Assembly: GCA_020723305.1 (NCBI GenBank)
Contig: DYJC01000006.1
Location: 186,001 to 250,000, forward strand
DNA from: Desulfosudis oleivorans
Lineage (GTDB): Bacteria > Desulfobacterota > Desulfobacteria > Desulfobacterales > SURF-7
Length of the DNA stretch: 64,000 bases
Direction: 5' to 3'
Below the pieces are notes generated by a model. The model saw nothing but the letters and a program-made list of their open reading frames with translations. It was not told where the DNA came from and made no database searches. Within the stretch, counting starts at the first letter, position 1. Every line of letters starts with the position of its first letter. Below are positions 29,479 to 38,740 of the stretch, in pieces. Made by a program: the position numbers and the translations under genes.

Positions 29479-29507
29479 TATATATAGAACTGAAAAAACC
29501 TTGTCAA
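29479..29507 (-). promoter_or_regulatory. Promoter of the initiator tRNA gene
   Basis: Minus strand: TTGACA (29502-29507), 17-bp spacer, TATATA (29479-29484), placing the start a few bases before the tRNA 5' end. Confidence 0.7.
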
Positions 29508-29514
29508 GAAAATA

Positions 29515-29835
29515 CTAATTTTTTATAAACAATTCAATCTTTTTTTTGATCCGTCCGATCTCTTCCTTGCGGTTTTTATTTAATTCCGGCTGAATGCGCA
29601 CAAGCTTGGTTCTTGAAGAAACCCCTGAAACCACCTCTATATTTGATCTTGGAATGTCGAAACATCCGGCCAGATACTTGATGCACATGGCATTGGCTGC
29701 CCCATCTACCGGCGGAGCGGTAAGCCGCACCTTCAGGGCATCACCATGAAGACCTTTGATTTCATTTCTGGATGAACGCGGCTGCACAAATATTTTAAAG
29801 GTCAGTCCTTTTTCGTTTTCCGTAATCTCCATCAT
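29515..29835 (-). CDS. DUF167/YggU family protein
   Basis: 106 residues, the usual size. Family hallmarks are FVQPRSSRNEIKG, LKVRLTAPPVDGAANAMCIKYLA and VVSGVSSRTKLVRI. The fold is a small alpha/beta domain of unknown biochemical function, conserved in bacteria and archaea. It follows thrH by 10 bp and is probably cotranscribed with it. Confidence 0.9.
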   Translation of the reverse strand: MMEITENEKGLTFKIFVQPRSSRNEIKGLHGDALKVRLTAPPVDGAANAMCIKYLAGCFDIPRSNIEVVSGVSSRTKLVRIQPELNKNRKEEIGRIKKKIELFIKN

Positions 29836-29845
29836 ACTCTTGTAA

Positions 29846-30457
29846 TCACGATGATACTGCCAGCTCTTTTTGCAGCAGTTTCTGTAAAGCAGGATAATCC
29901 AATGTTACTGGAAACTCCGGGAATTCCTGAATGACATTTTCCGGAGGCCGGAACAGCATAGCCGCATCCGCTTCTTTCAGCATCCCGATATCATTATAGG
30001 AATCACCAAAAGCAATCACCCTGTATTTCAGACTTTTCAGGGCCAGAACCGTCTGTTTCTTGGCTTCGGGCTGCCGCAGGTTATATCCGGTGATTGTACC
30101 ATCTCCATTAATGGAAAGGGAATGGCAGAACAGGGTCGGCCTCCCGAGTTTTTCCATCAGCGGGCCGGCAAACTGTGAAAAGGTGTCGGATACAATGATC
30201 ACCTGGGTCTGGGATCGCAGCCAGTTCAAAAAATCCAGCGCGCCATCCAGCGGGTCCATGGTTGCAATTACCGCCGTGATATCCTCTATTTTCAGATTGT
30301 GCTCTGCCAGAATTTTCAACCGTCTTTTCATCAGGACATTATAGTCTGAAATATCCCGTGTGGTCAGCTTCAGTTCCTCGATTCCTGTTTTTTTGGCAAC
30401 ATTGATCCAGATCTCCGGTACAAAGACCCCTTCCAGATCAGAACATACAATATTCAT
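29846..30457 (-). CDS. thrH: ThrH: phosphoserine phosphatase / homoserine phosphotransferase
   Basis: 203 residues of the HAD superfamily. Motif I is SDLEGV (Asp7 and Glu9, the DxE form characteristic of ThrH), motif II is IVSDT (Ser90), and motif IV is GDSYND (151-156). Characterised ThrH proteins remove phosphate from phosphoserine and can transfer it to homoserine. It lies 17 bp after hom, fitting a route from homoserine to O-phosphohomoserine for threonine. Whether a separate ThrB exists elsewhere is unknown. Confidence 0.88.
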   Translation of the reverse strand: MNIVCSDLEGVFVPEIWINVAKKTGIEELKLTTRDISDYNVLMKRRLKILAEHNLKIEDITAVIATMDPLDGALDFLNWLRSQTQVIIVSDTFSQFAGPLMEKLGRPTLFCHSLSINGDGTITGYNLRQPEAKKQTVLALKSLKYRVIAFGDSYNDIGMLKEADAAMLFRPPENVIQEFPEFPVTLDYPALQKLLQKELAVSS

Positions 30458-30474
30458 GATTCCTCTTTTCTTAT

Positions 30475-31788
30475 CTAATCCATATCATCCGACTCGATCC
30501 GGATCAGCACGGGCGTATCGGCAATTGCATCCAGGCTGCTGATCTGATCCATTGCATTCATGACATCCGCCTCTTTTGCAATATGCGTTACCATCACGAT
30601 GGGCACCGCGCCTTTTTCATCCCTTCCACGTTGATGAACGGTCTGGATGCTGATTCCATGGTCTCCCAGAATACCGGCCACTCTGGAAAGAACCCCCGGC
30701 CGGTCCAGGGCGGAAAACCGGAAATAGTAATGGGTCCGGATGTCATCCATCGGCGTTACCGGAATCTTCCGGATATGCTGAGGCTGATAGGACAAACCGG
30801 GAATCCGGTTGCTGACCCCCAGCATCAGGTTTCGCGCAATATCCACAATATCCCCGATGACCGCACTGGCTGTAGGCATCATGCCGGCACCGTATCCGTG
30901 AAGCAGAATCTCTCCAACCGCATCACCGGTTACCGACACCGCATTCAGGGAGCCGCTCACATTGGAAAGCAGATTCCCGGACGGTATCATGGTAGGGTGA
31001 ACCCGCGCCTCCACGGAGTCTCCGGAAAACTTGCTGATGGCCAGCAGCTTGATGGTGTATCCGGACTGTTTGGCGAATTCAATATCCATGGAATGGATAT
31101 TCGAAATCCCCTCCACGTAGATATCATCCAGGTTCAGTTCCATGCCATAGGCCAGGGAGGAGAGAAGCGCCAGTTTGTGAGCAGTGTCAAACCCTTCGAT
31201 ATCCAGTGTCGGGTCTGCTTCCGCAAAGCCTTTTTCCTGCGCTTTTTTCAATGCTTCCGCAAAGGGAGCACCGGTTTCTGTAATGCTGGAGAGGATATAA
31301 TTGCAGGTGCCGTTCAGGATTCCTCTCATTTCCAGAATCCGGTTTCCCACCAGGGATTCACGGATGGTTTTGATGATCGGCATGCAGCCGCCCACGCTGG
31401 CTTCAAACCCGATGTCGACGCCTTTTTCCGACGCTGCCCGGAAGATTTCAATGCCATGAGATGCCAGCAGCGCCTTGTTGGCGGTCACAACATGCTTTCC
31501 GTTTGCAATGGCTTTCATCATCAGTTTTCCGGCAACAGTCTCACCGCCGATCATCTCGACGATGATGTCGATATCCGGATCATCTACGACCTGAAATGCG
31601 TCGGAGACAAACACGCCTTCATCAAAGCGGATACCCCGGTCGGTTTTCATATCCAGATCCGCCACCTTTTTTAAAATCAACCTGGCTCCGATCCGGGATT
31701 GCAGAAGGTCGCTGCTTTTCAGCAGAATCCTGGCAACTCCGGTTCCAACGGTTCCACAACCCAGTAATCCGATTTTCACCTCTTTCAT
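30475..31788 (-). CDS. hom: Homoserine dehydrogenase
   Basis: 437 residues. The N-terminal NAD(P)-binding motif is GLLGCGTVGTG (7-17), the catalytic domain contains GILNGTCNYILS and DPTLDIEGFDTAHKL, and an ACT domain occupies the C-terminus from about 350, as in allosterically controlled enzymes. It reduces aspartate semialdehyde to homoserine, the branch point for threonine and methionine. It forms an operon with alaC upstream and thrH downstream. Confidence 0.96.
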   Translation of the reverse strand: MKEVKIGLLGCGTVGTGVARILLKSSDLLQSRIGARLILKKVADLDMKTDRGIRFDEGVFVSDAFQVVDDPDIDIIVEMIGGETVAGKLMMKAIANGKHVVTANKALLASHGIEIFRAASEKGVDIGFEASVGGCMPIIKTIRESLVGNRILEMRGILNGTCNYILSSITETGAPFAEALKKAQEKGFAEADPTLDIEGFDTAHKLALLSSLAYGMELNLDDIYVEGISNIHSMDIEFAKQSGYTIKLLAISKFSGDSVEARVHPTMIPSGNLLSNVSGSLNAVSVTGDAVGEILLHGYGAGMMPTASAVIGDIVDIARNLMLGVSNRIPGLSYQPQHIRKIPVTPMDDIRTHYYFRFSALDRPGVLSRVAGILGDHGISIQTVHQRGRDEKGAVPIVMVTHIAKEADVMNAMDQISSLDAIADTPVLIRIESDDMD

Positions 31789-31817
31789 GATCCGCTCTTC
31801 TCCTTAGCAATATCGGC

Positions 31818-32987
31818 CTATCCAAGAACTTTTTTGATTCCCCTCACAGCCTGATTGATCCTCATGTTGTTCTCAATAAGCGCGAAACGAACATGCTCAT
31901 CTCCGTATTCTCCAAACCCCAGACCCGGAGAGACCGCCACCTTGGCTTCCCGTACCAGCATTTTGGAAAACTCCACTGATCCCATGCTGCGGAACTTTTC
32001 CGGAATTTTTGCCCATACAAACATGGTGCCTTTGGGGCTTTCGATTTCCCATCCAACACGGTTCAATCCGGATATCAAGGTATCTCTTCTTACCTTATAG
32101 GTTTCACATATTTCTGCAACACAATCCTGCGGGCCTTGCAATGCAATGATCGAGGCAATCTGGATGGGTTGAAAAATCCCATAATCCAGATAGCTCTTGA
32201 TCCTTCTAAGTGCAGCCACGATTTCCGGATTTCCCACGCAGAACCCAACCCGCCAGCCGGCCATGTTATAACTTTTCGATAATGAAAAAAATTCCACCCC
32301 CACATCTTTTGCGCCTTTGGCTTGAAGGAAACTGGGCGCCTGATACCCATCAAACACCAGATCCGAATACGCAAAATCATGAATGACCATGATATCGTGC
32401 TCTTTTGCATAATCGACAATTTTTTGGAAAAAATCCAGCTCCACAACCGCTGTCGTGGGATTATGCGGATAATTTAAAATCAGCACCTTGGGCCTTGGCC
32501 AGGTCTGCCGGGTTGCGGCAATCAGGTTTTCAAAAAAATCGGATTCCGGGCTCAATGGAATACCACGGACATCGCCTCCTGCGATAATAGCGGAAAACGG
32601 ATGGATGGGATACGTAGGGTTGGGAACAAACACCACATCCCCGGGGCGGATGGTCACCAGGATCAGATGGGACAACCCCTCTTTGACGCCGATTGTGACA
32701 ATGGCCTCGGATTCCGGATCAATGTCCACATTGTACCGGCGCCCATACCATTGTGATATGGCATGCCGGAGCCTGGTGATTCCCATGGATGCCGAATAAC
32801 GGTGATTGTGAGGTTTCTTGGCCGATTCAATCAGCTTTTCCACTATATGATCCGGGGTTCCGAGATCCGGATTTCCCATCCCCAGGTCAATGATATCCTC
32901 TCCGGCGCGCCTTGCTTCCATCTTTAGCTGATTGACCGTAGCAAAAACATACGGCGGCAAACGATCCAATCTTGCGAATTTTGTCAT
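31818..32987 (-). CDS. alaC: Alanine/LL-diaminopimelate-type class I aminotransferase (AlaC-like)
   Basis: 389 residues, fold type I PLP enzyme. The PLP lysine is Lys238 in [15 protein letters not shown], and LNYPHNPTT and [10 protein letters not shown] give the cofactor-binding Asn and Asp/Tyr. The sequence style is that of the AlaC/YfdZ group, often annotated as glutamate-pyruvate aminotransferase; a diaminopimelate aminotransferase role cannot be excluded. It is the first gene of the alaC-hom-thrH operon, with a promoter at 33016-33045. Confidence 0.85.
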   Translation of the reverse strand: MTKFARLDRLPPYVFATVNQLKMEARRAGEDIIDLGMGNPDLGTPDHIVEKLIESAKKPHNHRYSASMGITRLRHAISQWYGRRYNVDIDPESEAIVTIGVKEGLSHLILVTIRPGDVVFVPNPTYPIHPFSAIIAGGDVRGIPLSPESDFFENLIAATRQTWPRPKVLILNYPHNPTTAVVELDFFQKIVDYAKEHDIMVIHDFAYSDLVFDGYQAPSFLQAKGAKDVGVEFFSLSKSYNMAGWRVGFCVGNPEIVAALRRIKSYLDYGIFQPIQIASIIALQGPQDCVAEICETYKVRRDTLISGLNRVGWEIESPKGTMFVWAKIPEKFRSMGSVEFSKMLVREAKVAVSPGLGFGEYGDEHVRFALIENNMRINQAVRGIKKVLG

Positions 32988-33015
32988 CTTTCAACCTGTC
33001 ATTGTCTTGAAACGA

Positions 33016-33045
33016 TTTTTACCAGCAAAATGCCCTGTGTGTCAA
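33016..33045 (-). promoter_or_regulatory. Candidate promoter of the alaC-hom-thrH operon
   Basis: Minus strand: TTGACA (33040-33045), 18-bp spacer, TAAAAA (33016-33021); the -35 extends to TTGACACACA. Confidence 0.5.
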
Positions 33046-33151
33046 AAAAGGCTCCAGGGGGAATTTTTTCCTTTTGATTTTCGCTTGGCAGCTTATTTCC
33101 CTTTCAATAACCAGACATTACACGATGGCAGTACAGATGTCAAAATTTGTT

Positions 33152-33180
33152 TTGACTTTTCATTGGTTTCAGTTTAGATT
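33152..33180 (+). promoter_or_regulatory. Candidate promoter of purM-tsaD
   Basis: Plus strand: TTGACT (33152-33157), 17-bp spacer, TAGATT (33175-33180), about 33 bp before the purM start. Confidence 0.55.
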
Positions 33181-33219
33181 TTTTTTTGCCTTTTTGATCG
33201 TCTAATCCAGGAGATAATA

Positions 33220-34278
33220 ATGACAGACCCTTTGACTTACGCGGATGCCGGTGTCGATATCGACAAGGCTAATACTTTTATCAAAACCATCAAAGAGATT
33301 GCAAACCAGACCCCCAGAACCGGTGTAATGGGAGAAATCGGGGGGTTCGGGGGGTTGTATTCTCTGAATGTTGAAAACCTTGAAAGACCGGTTCTGGTCA
33401 GTTCCACGGATGGTGTCGGCACAAAGCTCAAAATTGCGTTTATGATGAATAAACACGATACAATCGGTATCGACCTTGTGGCAATGTGTGTCAACGATGT
33501 GATTGTGCAGGGAGCAAAACCGTTGTTTTTTCTGGACTATCTCGCCATCGGTAAATTGAATACAGATACCGCTGCCGACATTATCAAGGGTATTGCCGAG
33601 GGTTGCCGCCAGGCCGGCTGTGCCCTCATTGGTGGTGAGACCGCTGAAATGCCTGACATCTATCATGAAGGTGAATACGATCTGGCTGGTTTTTCAGTGG
33701 GTATCGTGGATAACAGCAAAATCATTGATGGTTCGGAAATCCGTGTGGGAAATAAACTCATCGGCATCGCATCCAGCGGCCTGCACAGCAATGGATATTC
33801 CCTTGTCCGGAAAATCTGTTTTGACAGGCTGAAACTGAAAATCGACACCCATATACCGGAACTGAGGAGAACCATTGGCGAAGAACTCCTGGAACCAACC
33901 CGGATCTATGTAGAAACCATTCGACGTCTGATTAAAGATCTTCCCATTCATGGATTGGCCCATATTACCGGCGGAGGGATATCCGATAATATCATCCGGA
34001 TCATTCCCCAGTCCTGCAAGGTCGAAATTCAGAAAGATTCCTGGGCTGTCCCTCCGATCTTCTCCTTCCTCCAGCAGGCCGGCAAAATATCGGATATAGA
34101 GATGCTGCGTACCTTTAACAATGGTATTGGAATGATCGCTGTTGTTCCGGAAGAGGCTTCACAGGAAATACTCGAGCGGCTTTCCGGCATGAATGAAAAA
34201 GCATACCTCATCGGAACGGTTGTCGAACGGAAGACATCAAAAACCCAGATCAAATGGATCAAAGAAACAACTTGTTGA
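33220..34278 (+). CDS. purM: Phosphoribosylformylglycinamidine cyclo-ligase
   Basis: 352 residues. PurM signatures DGVGTKLKIA, GIDLVAMCVNDV, FFLDYLAIGKL and GGETAEMPDIY are present, as is the C-terminal TGGGISDNIIRIIP. It closes the imidazole ring to give AIR in purine synthesis. The ATG has CAGGAGATAATA just upstream. It is followed by tsaD after 4 bp. Confidence 0.96.
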   Translation: MTDPLTYADAGVDIDKANTFIKTIKEIANQTPRTGVMGEIGGFGGLYSLNVENLERPVLVSSTDGVGTKLKIAFMMNKHDTIGIDLVAMCVNDVIVQGAKPLFFLDYLAIGKLNTDTAADIIKGIAEGCRQAGCALIGGETAEMPDIYHEGEYDLAGFSVGIVDNSKIIDGSEIRVGNKLIGIASSGLHSNGYSLVRKICFDRLKLKIDTHIPELRRTIGEELLEPTRIYVETIRRLIKDLPIHGLAHITGGGISDNIIRIIPQSCKVEIQKDSWAVPPIFSFLQQAGKISDIEMLRTFNNGIGMIAVVPEEASQEILERLSGMNEKAYLIGTVVERKTSKTQIKWIKETTC

Positions 34279-34282
34279 CAGA

Positions 34283-35284
34283 ATGATTGTTCTCGGAATC
34301 GAATCATCCTGTGACGAAACCGCAGCAGCCGTTGTGGAAAACGGGGAAAAGGTTCTTTCTTCCATTGTCTCTTCACAGACCGATATCCATCATCGGTATG
34401 GCGGCGTGGTTCCGGAGCTTGCATCCCGGAAGCACATTGAATCCATTGTTCCGGTAGTCAATGAAGCCATTCAAATTTCCGGAAAGAATTTATCCGAGAT
34501 CAATGGTGTGGCCGTTACCCAGGGCCCTGGATTGATCGGCTGCCTGCTGGTGGGTTTTTCTTTTGCAAAAGCTTGGGCATGGTCCCGAGATATCCCTATT
34601 GTGGGTGTGGACCATCTGGAAGGACATATCAATTCCGTATTCATCTGCGATAACCCTCCGCAGTTTCCGTTTGTCGCCCTCCTGGTTTCCGGCGGGCATA
34701 CCAGTATCTATCATGTAACCTCCCACATGCAGGCCAGACTCATGGGCCGGACCAGAGATGACGCGGCCGGAGAAGCCTTTGATAAAGTGGCTAAGATGTT
34801 GAATCTGGGTTATCCGGGCGGAAAAATTATTGACGATCTCGCGGCCAGGGGGGATTCCGGAAAAATAAAGTTCCCCAGATCCTATCTGGACAAGGATGGA
34901 TTTGACTTCAGTTTCAGCGGAATGAAAACCGCAGTAAACCGGTACATCCAAAACCATCCAAATGAATACAATGAGCAAGCCGCTGATATCGCGGCAGGAT
35001 TTCAGGACGCAGTGACGGATGTTCTCTGTTTCAAACTCATGAAAGCCGCTCAGGAAGCAGGCTGCAACCATATCGCAATTGTGGGAGGAGTGGCGGCAAA
35101 CAAAGGGCTGAGGGAAAAAATCAGATCCCAGGCTGCAGACAAAAACCTGACGCTCCACATTCCGCCCATTGAGATATGCGGGGATAATGCCGCCATGATC
35201 GCAGCAACCGGTTTTCACTATCTGAAAGCCGGACATAGGTTGCCGCTGGATGCGGATGTTTACTCCCGTATCCAAAAAAAATAG
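34283..35284 (+). CDS. tsaD: tRNA N6-adenosine threonylcarbamoyltransferase TsaD
   Basis: 333 residues from the ATG at 34283, four bases after the purM stop; a longer reading from 34193 overlaps purM and adds residues not found in the family. Features are GIESSCDETAAAVVE, the metal-binding DHLEGH, LLVSGGHTSIY, DDAAGEAFDKVAKML and the late GDNAAMIA. With TsaB, TsaC and TsaE it makes t6A37 in ANN-reading tRNAs. Coupling to purM is by proximity only. Confidence 0.96.
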   Translation: MIVLGIESSCDETAAAVVENGEKVLSSIVSSQTDIHHRYGGVVPELASRKHIESIVPVVNEAIQISGKNLSEINGVAVTQGPGLIGCLLVGFSFAKAWAWSRDIPIVGVDHLEGHINSVFICDNPPQFPFVALLVSGGHTSIYHVTSHMQARLMGRTRDDAAGEAFDKVAKMLNLGYPGGKIIDDLAARGDSGKIKFPRSYLDKDGFDFSFSGMKTAVNRYIQNHPNEYNEQAADIAAGFQDAVTDVLCFKLMKAAQEAGCNHIAIVGGVAANKGLREKIRSQAADKNLTLHIPPIEICGDNAAMIAATGFHYLKAGHRLPLDADVYSRIQKK

Positions 35285-35684
35285 ATCCATTCTCGATTTC
35301 ATATCTCAATCCAAGGTGGAGAACTTCAGCGCTGTAAACCTACAAACCACAGATATAATTCGTCACCAGTCACCCAGGTGTGACGTTTTATAATAGTTTT
35401 AAAATTGGCTCTATTGACTAAAAAGTAAATTTCAATTACAATTGGAGCCATAAATATAAAATATTATCATTTCTATTCAAGACCACCCTATCTGTAAAAA
35501 AGCGGGTCGATTACATTATCCTGGACACATCACCGGATGATAGCATCCGTAACGATTTTCATAAATCGGTTCGCCATCCGGTAAAAATTAGGATAACAAT
35601 GAATCATCGAAAACCGGGAAGATTCCGGGATTGAGTCAACGTTCCATAGGACAGAGCTGTCAAACCCAAAAAATTTGGTGAAAC
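35285..35684. other. 400-bp intergenic region containing a dispersed repeat
   Basis: Apart from the 42-bp repeat at 35370-35411, no gene with a recognisable start is seen. A short start-less frame before 35634 looks weakly protein-like and may be a decayed gene end. No terminator hairpin is obvious after tsaD. Confidence 0.45.
35370..35411. repeat. 42-bp dispersed repeat, copy B
   Basis: Same length and orientation as copies A (8828-8869) and C (36768-36809), ending in GTTTTAAAATTGGCTC; it is the most diverged of the three. Confidence 0.45.
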
Positions 35685-36722
35685 ATGAGTAATAGTAATC
35701 AGGAAATGCAAATCATCCATCGGATATCGGTCCAGATTTATCAACAGGCCGAAAAATTCGGTTTCCCATTGTCCCCGAAAAGCTACCTGGTTTGGTATGA
35801 ATATTTTGAGGGTAAAAATCCCTCGCTGTGGGATGCCATCCAAAAAATGATGGATAATAAAACCCCATTCACTCACGAGACAATTATCGATCTCTACAAA
35901 CAGTATCTGGATCACGACCATAAGGAGGTTATGGCCAAAGTTCAACAGGAAACCCAACACATTCTTCAGGACCTGCTGCATAGCATACTGAATGCCGGCA
36001 ACCTATCCAATGAGTATGAAAAAAAGCTATCCGGCTATACCGAGGATCTCTCCCTTACTGGAAATATAACCAAAGTTAAGGATATCGTAGGTTCGATCAT
36101 TGTTGACACCCAAAAAATGGCCGACAAAAACCGTCAACTACAAGATGAATTTCAAAAGGCTCAAAAACAAACAGAAACCCTGAACAAAAAACTGGAGACA
36201 ATCGAGACCGTTGCTTCAACCGACACCCTCACAGGGCTTTTCAACCGGCGGATCTTTGACATGGAAATCCGGAACCTCTTGGAAACATATAGATCTACCA
36301 ACGAGCCCTTTTCCGTTATCATTCTCGATATCGATCATTTCAAAAAATTTAACGATACATACGGCCATCTGACGGGGGATACTGTATTAAAAACCGTTGG
36401 GAAGGTCCTTAAAAAAGGCGTTAAGGGCCGGGATATCCCAACCCGATACGGCGGAGAGGAATTCGTGATCCTGCTGCCGGAAACAACCTGTGACAACGCC
36501 CGAATTCTCGCCGAGCACCTTCGAATCCGAATCGCCGTCAGCCACTTAAAGGAACCCCAAACAGATCTGGAAATCATCAAGGTCACAGCCAGTTGTGGTG
36601 TGGCTGAAATCAATCCGCAAGACGATATCGCTTCAATCATCGAACGAGCAGACAGGGCGCTGTATGCTGCCAAGAAAGCCGGCCGAAATCAGACGAAATC
36701 GGAGAAGGATTTGAATCCGTGA
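35685..36722 (+). CDS. Diguanylate cyclase (GGDEF domain)
   Basis: 345 residues, no membrane helix. The first 120 residues are helical, a predicted coiled coil covers about 145-175, and the GGDEF domain occupies about 175-340 with DTLTGLFNRR, ILDIDHFKKFNDTYGH and the active-site GGEEF at 256-260, so cyclic-di-GMP synthesis is expected. The inhibitory I-site position reads KGRD in place of RxxD, so product inhibition may be weakened. The input is unknown; the architecture resembles soluble DgcA/DgcB-like enzymes. Confidence 0.9.
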   Translation: MSNSNQEMQIIHRISVQIYQQAEKFGFPLSPKSYLVWYEYFEGKNPSLWDAIQKMMDNKTPFTHETIIDLYKQYLDHDHKEVMAKVQQETQHILQDLLHSILNAGNLSNEYEKKLSGYTEDLSLTGNITKVKDIVGSIIVDTQKMADKNRQLQDEFQKAQKQTETLNKKLETIETVASTDTLTGLFNRRIFDMEIRNLLETYRSTNEPFSVIILDIDHFKKFNDTYGHLTGDTVLKTVGKVLKKGVKGRDIPTRYGGEEFVILLPETTCDNARILAEHLRIRIAVSHLKEPQTDLEIIKVTASCGVAEINPQDDIASIIERADRALYAAKKAGRNQTKSEKDLNP

Positions 36723-36767
36723 GATATGAGTATCCTGTTTATTAACAGTTCTTTATTAGACATCGGC

Positions 36768-36809
36768 TTTCGCCGGTGTGGCGTTTTTCAATCGTTTTGA
36801 AATCGGCTC
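36768..36809. repeat. 42-bp dispersed repeat, copy C
   Basis: Starts TTTCGCCGG and ends GTTTTGAAATCGGCTC, identical at both ends to copy A. Its last two bases reach the stop codon of the convergent acyl-CoA dehydrogenase gene. Confidence 0.55.
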
Positions 36810-38052
36810 ATTCATATATTTTTTCATCAACTGCATCCGCTTCCAATGCATCCCCTTCGCAATCGCGGGTTCTATCGGCCTGTCGGTTTTTGGCATATTC
36901 GCTATACCACTCGTGGGCAATGATCATGGACATCACTTCATTGGAACCGGTCCAGATGGAGGCAAGCCGGAGATCCCGTTCAATCCGTTCGATTGGATAC
37001 ACATTGGTATAACCGATCCCGCCCATAACCTGCATGGCGTTGTGGGCCACTTTCTGGCAGGACTCGGTGACAAACTTTTTGGATTCCGAGACCATTCTCC
37101 TTACCTGTGCGGGATGGACACTGGACTCGACCGCCCGGCAGGTAGTATAGATCATGGAACGGCATGCATCCAGCAGCATGGCGGCTTCCGCAATCTGAAA
37201 ACTCACGCCCTGAAACTGGTTGATGGTTTTTCCAAATGCCTTTCTCCGGGTTGAATACCCGGTTGCAATCTCCAGGGCCGGCCGGGCAGCTCCGATGGTC
37301 ATTCCTGCTGTGCCCAGACGCTCCGGTATCATCATGGTGTTGAACACCGCAAAAGCGTTGTTGACGGTTCCGACCACATTCTCTTTCGGAACCCGGACAT
37401 CCTTGAAGACCAGCCTCCCGGCCCCTCCTCCCCTGCATCCCATGAGGCCGTATAAATATTCGACAACTACTCCCGGCCCCCGGTCAACGATAAAACAGGT
37501 TAAGGATTGATGGGGCGCTGCTTTTGGATCTGTTTTTGCGTATACCAGGAAGTAGTCCGCTCCTTCTGCTCCCACGATAAACCTCTTCTGGCCGTTCAGC
37601 AGAAAATAATCCCCCTTGTCTTCCGCTTTCGTGGTTGCCCCGAAGAAATCCGACCCGCCTCTAGGTTCGGTCAGGCATTCTGCAGCGAATATTTCACCCT
37701 TCAATAAGGGTATCACATATTTTTTCTTGAGTTCCTCTGTTCCGTGCAGGATGATGGCATCGCATACCAGCTCCGCTCCCACACCAAAAACACAGGCAAA
37801 GATATAACCAAGCGTGCCGATCTCTTCCATGACCGCGGTGGTAGCGACCCAATCCAGCCCTCTTCCGCCCCACTCTTTTGGATAACGGCATCCCATCAGG
37901 TTCAATCTTCCGGCTTCCTGCAGAAACTCCTTTGGAAACTTGATCTTGTCCTGATCCATGTCAATGATCATCTGCCGGGGAATGGATTTCACGAATTCCC
38001 TTGCTTCATCCCTTATTTTAAGCTGTTCTTTGGTAAGCAAATACTCAAACAT
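36808..38052 (-). CDS. Acyl-CoA dehydrogenase family protein
   Basis: 414 residues. Signatures are ECLTEPRGGSDFFG (FAD and substrate loop), FIVGAEGADYFLVYAKTD, RRAFGK-like RKAFGKTINQFQG, and the late MQVMGGIGYTNVYPIERIERDLR. The enzyme oxidises an acyl-CoA to the enoyl-CoA with FAD, passing electrons to an electron-transfer flavoprotein. Substrate chain length cannot be read. It stands alone, with its promoter at 38109-38138 and no beta-oxidation neighbours. Confidence 0.92.
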   Translation of the reverse strand: MFEYLLTKEQLKIRDEAREFVKSIPRQMIIDMDQDKIKFPKEFLQEAGRLNLMGCRYPKEWGGRGLDWVATTAVMEEIGTLGYIFACVFGVGAELVCDAIILHGTEELKKKYVIPLLKGEIFAAECLTEPRGGSDFFGATTKAEDKGDYFLLNGQKRFIVGAEGADYFLVYAKTDPKAAPHQSLTCFIVDRGPGVVVEYLYGLMGCRGGGAGRLVFKDVRVPKENVVGTVNNAFAVFNTMMIPERLGTAGMTIGAARPALEIATGYSTRRKAFGKTINQFQGVSFQIAEAAMLLDACRSMIYTTCRAVESSVHPAQVRRMVSESKKFVTESCQKVAHNAMQVMGGIGYTNVYPIERIERDLRLASIWTGSNEVMSMIIAHEWYSEYAKNRQADRTRDCEGDALEADAVDEKIYE

Positions 38053-38108
38053 TGGATAATCCTTTCATTATCAATACCGCCATGCCGGACTCGAAAATGG
38101 TTATGATG

Positions 38109-38138
38109 AACATATGTAAAAAGCCGGTTGTGTGTCAA
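38109..38138 (-). promoter_or_regulatory. Candidate promoter of the acyl-CoA dehydrogenase gene
   Basis: Minus strand: TTGACA (38133-38138), 18-bp spacer, TATGTT (38109-38114); the -35 extends to TTGACACACA. Confidence 0.45.
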
Positions 38139-38323
38139 TGAGGCAGCCATCCTCATTTCTCCGGCTGATTTTGACCTTCTCACAGAACAGGTCCGTTTTG
38201 TCAATTCCGTAAAAAAGTGGCTTGGCAGACGTTCAAAACGGACGGGTGTTGCCTGATGATGCTCTGGATGTAGAGTGATTTTTAAAATTGTTAAATTAAA
38301 ATACCGTATCAAGCCAGATAGCA

Positions 38324-38740
38324 TCATCCAAAGGTTCTCTTTGAATATAAAGAAAATTCTCTGCCGATTTGAATTTCGAATTGTGTCGCCAGTGCGACAG
38401 GTTTTTTTCGCCGGTTTCTTTCGACAAAATCCACAATGTGGTGACGCTGAAACGCTTTCAAGGTCCGCGAGAGGTTGCTCTTATTCCGCCCGGACATTTT
38501 GGCCAGTGCCTCGATGGAATCCGGTTCTTTTCGTTCAATCAGTTTGAGCAGTTCGATATTTTTCGTGCTTAATATCTGTAGACAGTTTTCAATCGATTCA
38601 AACCATATTTTAGGGTCATTTTTTTTGGGTTTATACTCTCCACGAGCAATGCCCAGCGTATACTGCTGATATTCCTTAAATGGCATAATCCCCACTTTTA
38701 CATTTTTTTCTTTCATCTTGTTATCTTCCTCTTGTTGCAT
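38324..38740 (-). CDS. HTH DNA-binding antitoxin-like protein (TumA / HVO_A0114 type)
   Basis: 138 residues. A winged-helix region at about 70-125 has SIEALAKMSGRNKSNLSRTL followed by a basic wing (ERNRRKKP), like MarR-type proteins of the HVO_A0114 group. The gene overlaps the last base of the upstream DUF6516-like gene, an arrangement typical of TumE/TumA toxin-antitoxin pairs. It would neutralise the partner and repress the operon; this is inferred from family and order. Confidence 0.68.
   Translation of the reverse strand: MQQEEDNKMKEKNVKVGIMPFKEYQQYTLGIARGEYKPKKNDPKIWFESIENCLQILSTKNIELLKLIERKEPDSIEALAKMSGRNKSNLSRTLKAFQRHHIVDFVERNRRKKPVALATQFEIQIGREFSLYSKRTFG

Noticed and set aside
30583..31674. 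363-codon frame on the plus strand opposite hom
   Set aside because: It is a shadow of homoserine dehydrogenase; no family features, and hom on the other strand is unambiguous.
35427..35634. Start-less frame with a protein-like segment (RVDYIILDTSPDDSIRND)
   Set aside because: There is no start codon in a sensible place, and no family was recognised; at most a gene remnant.
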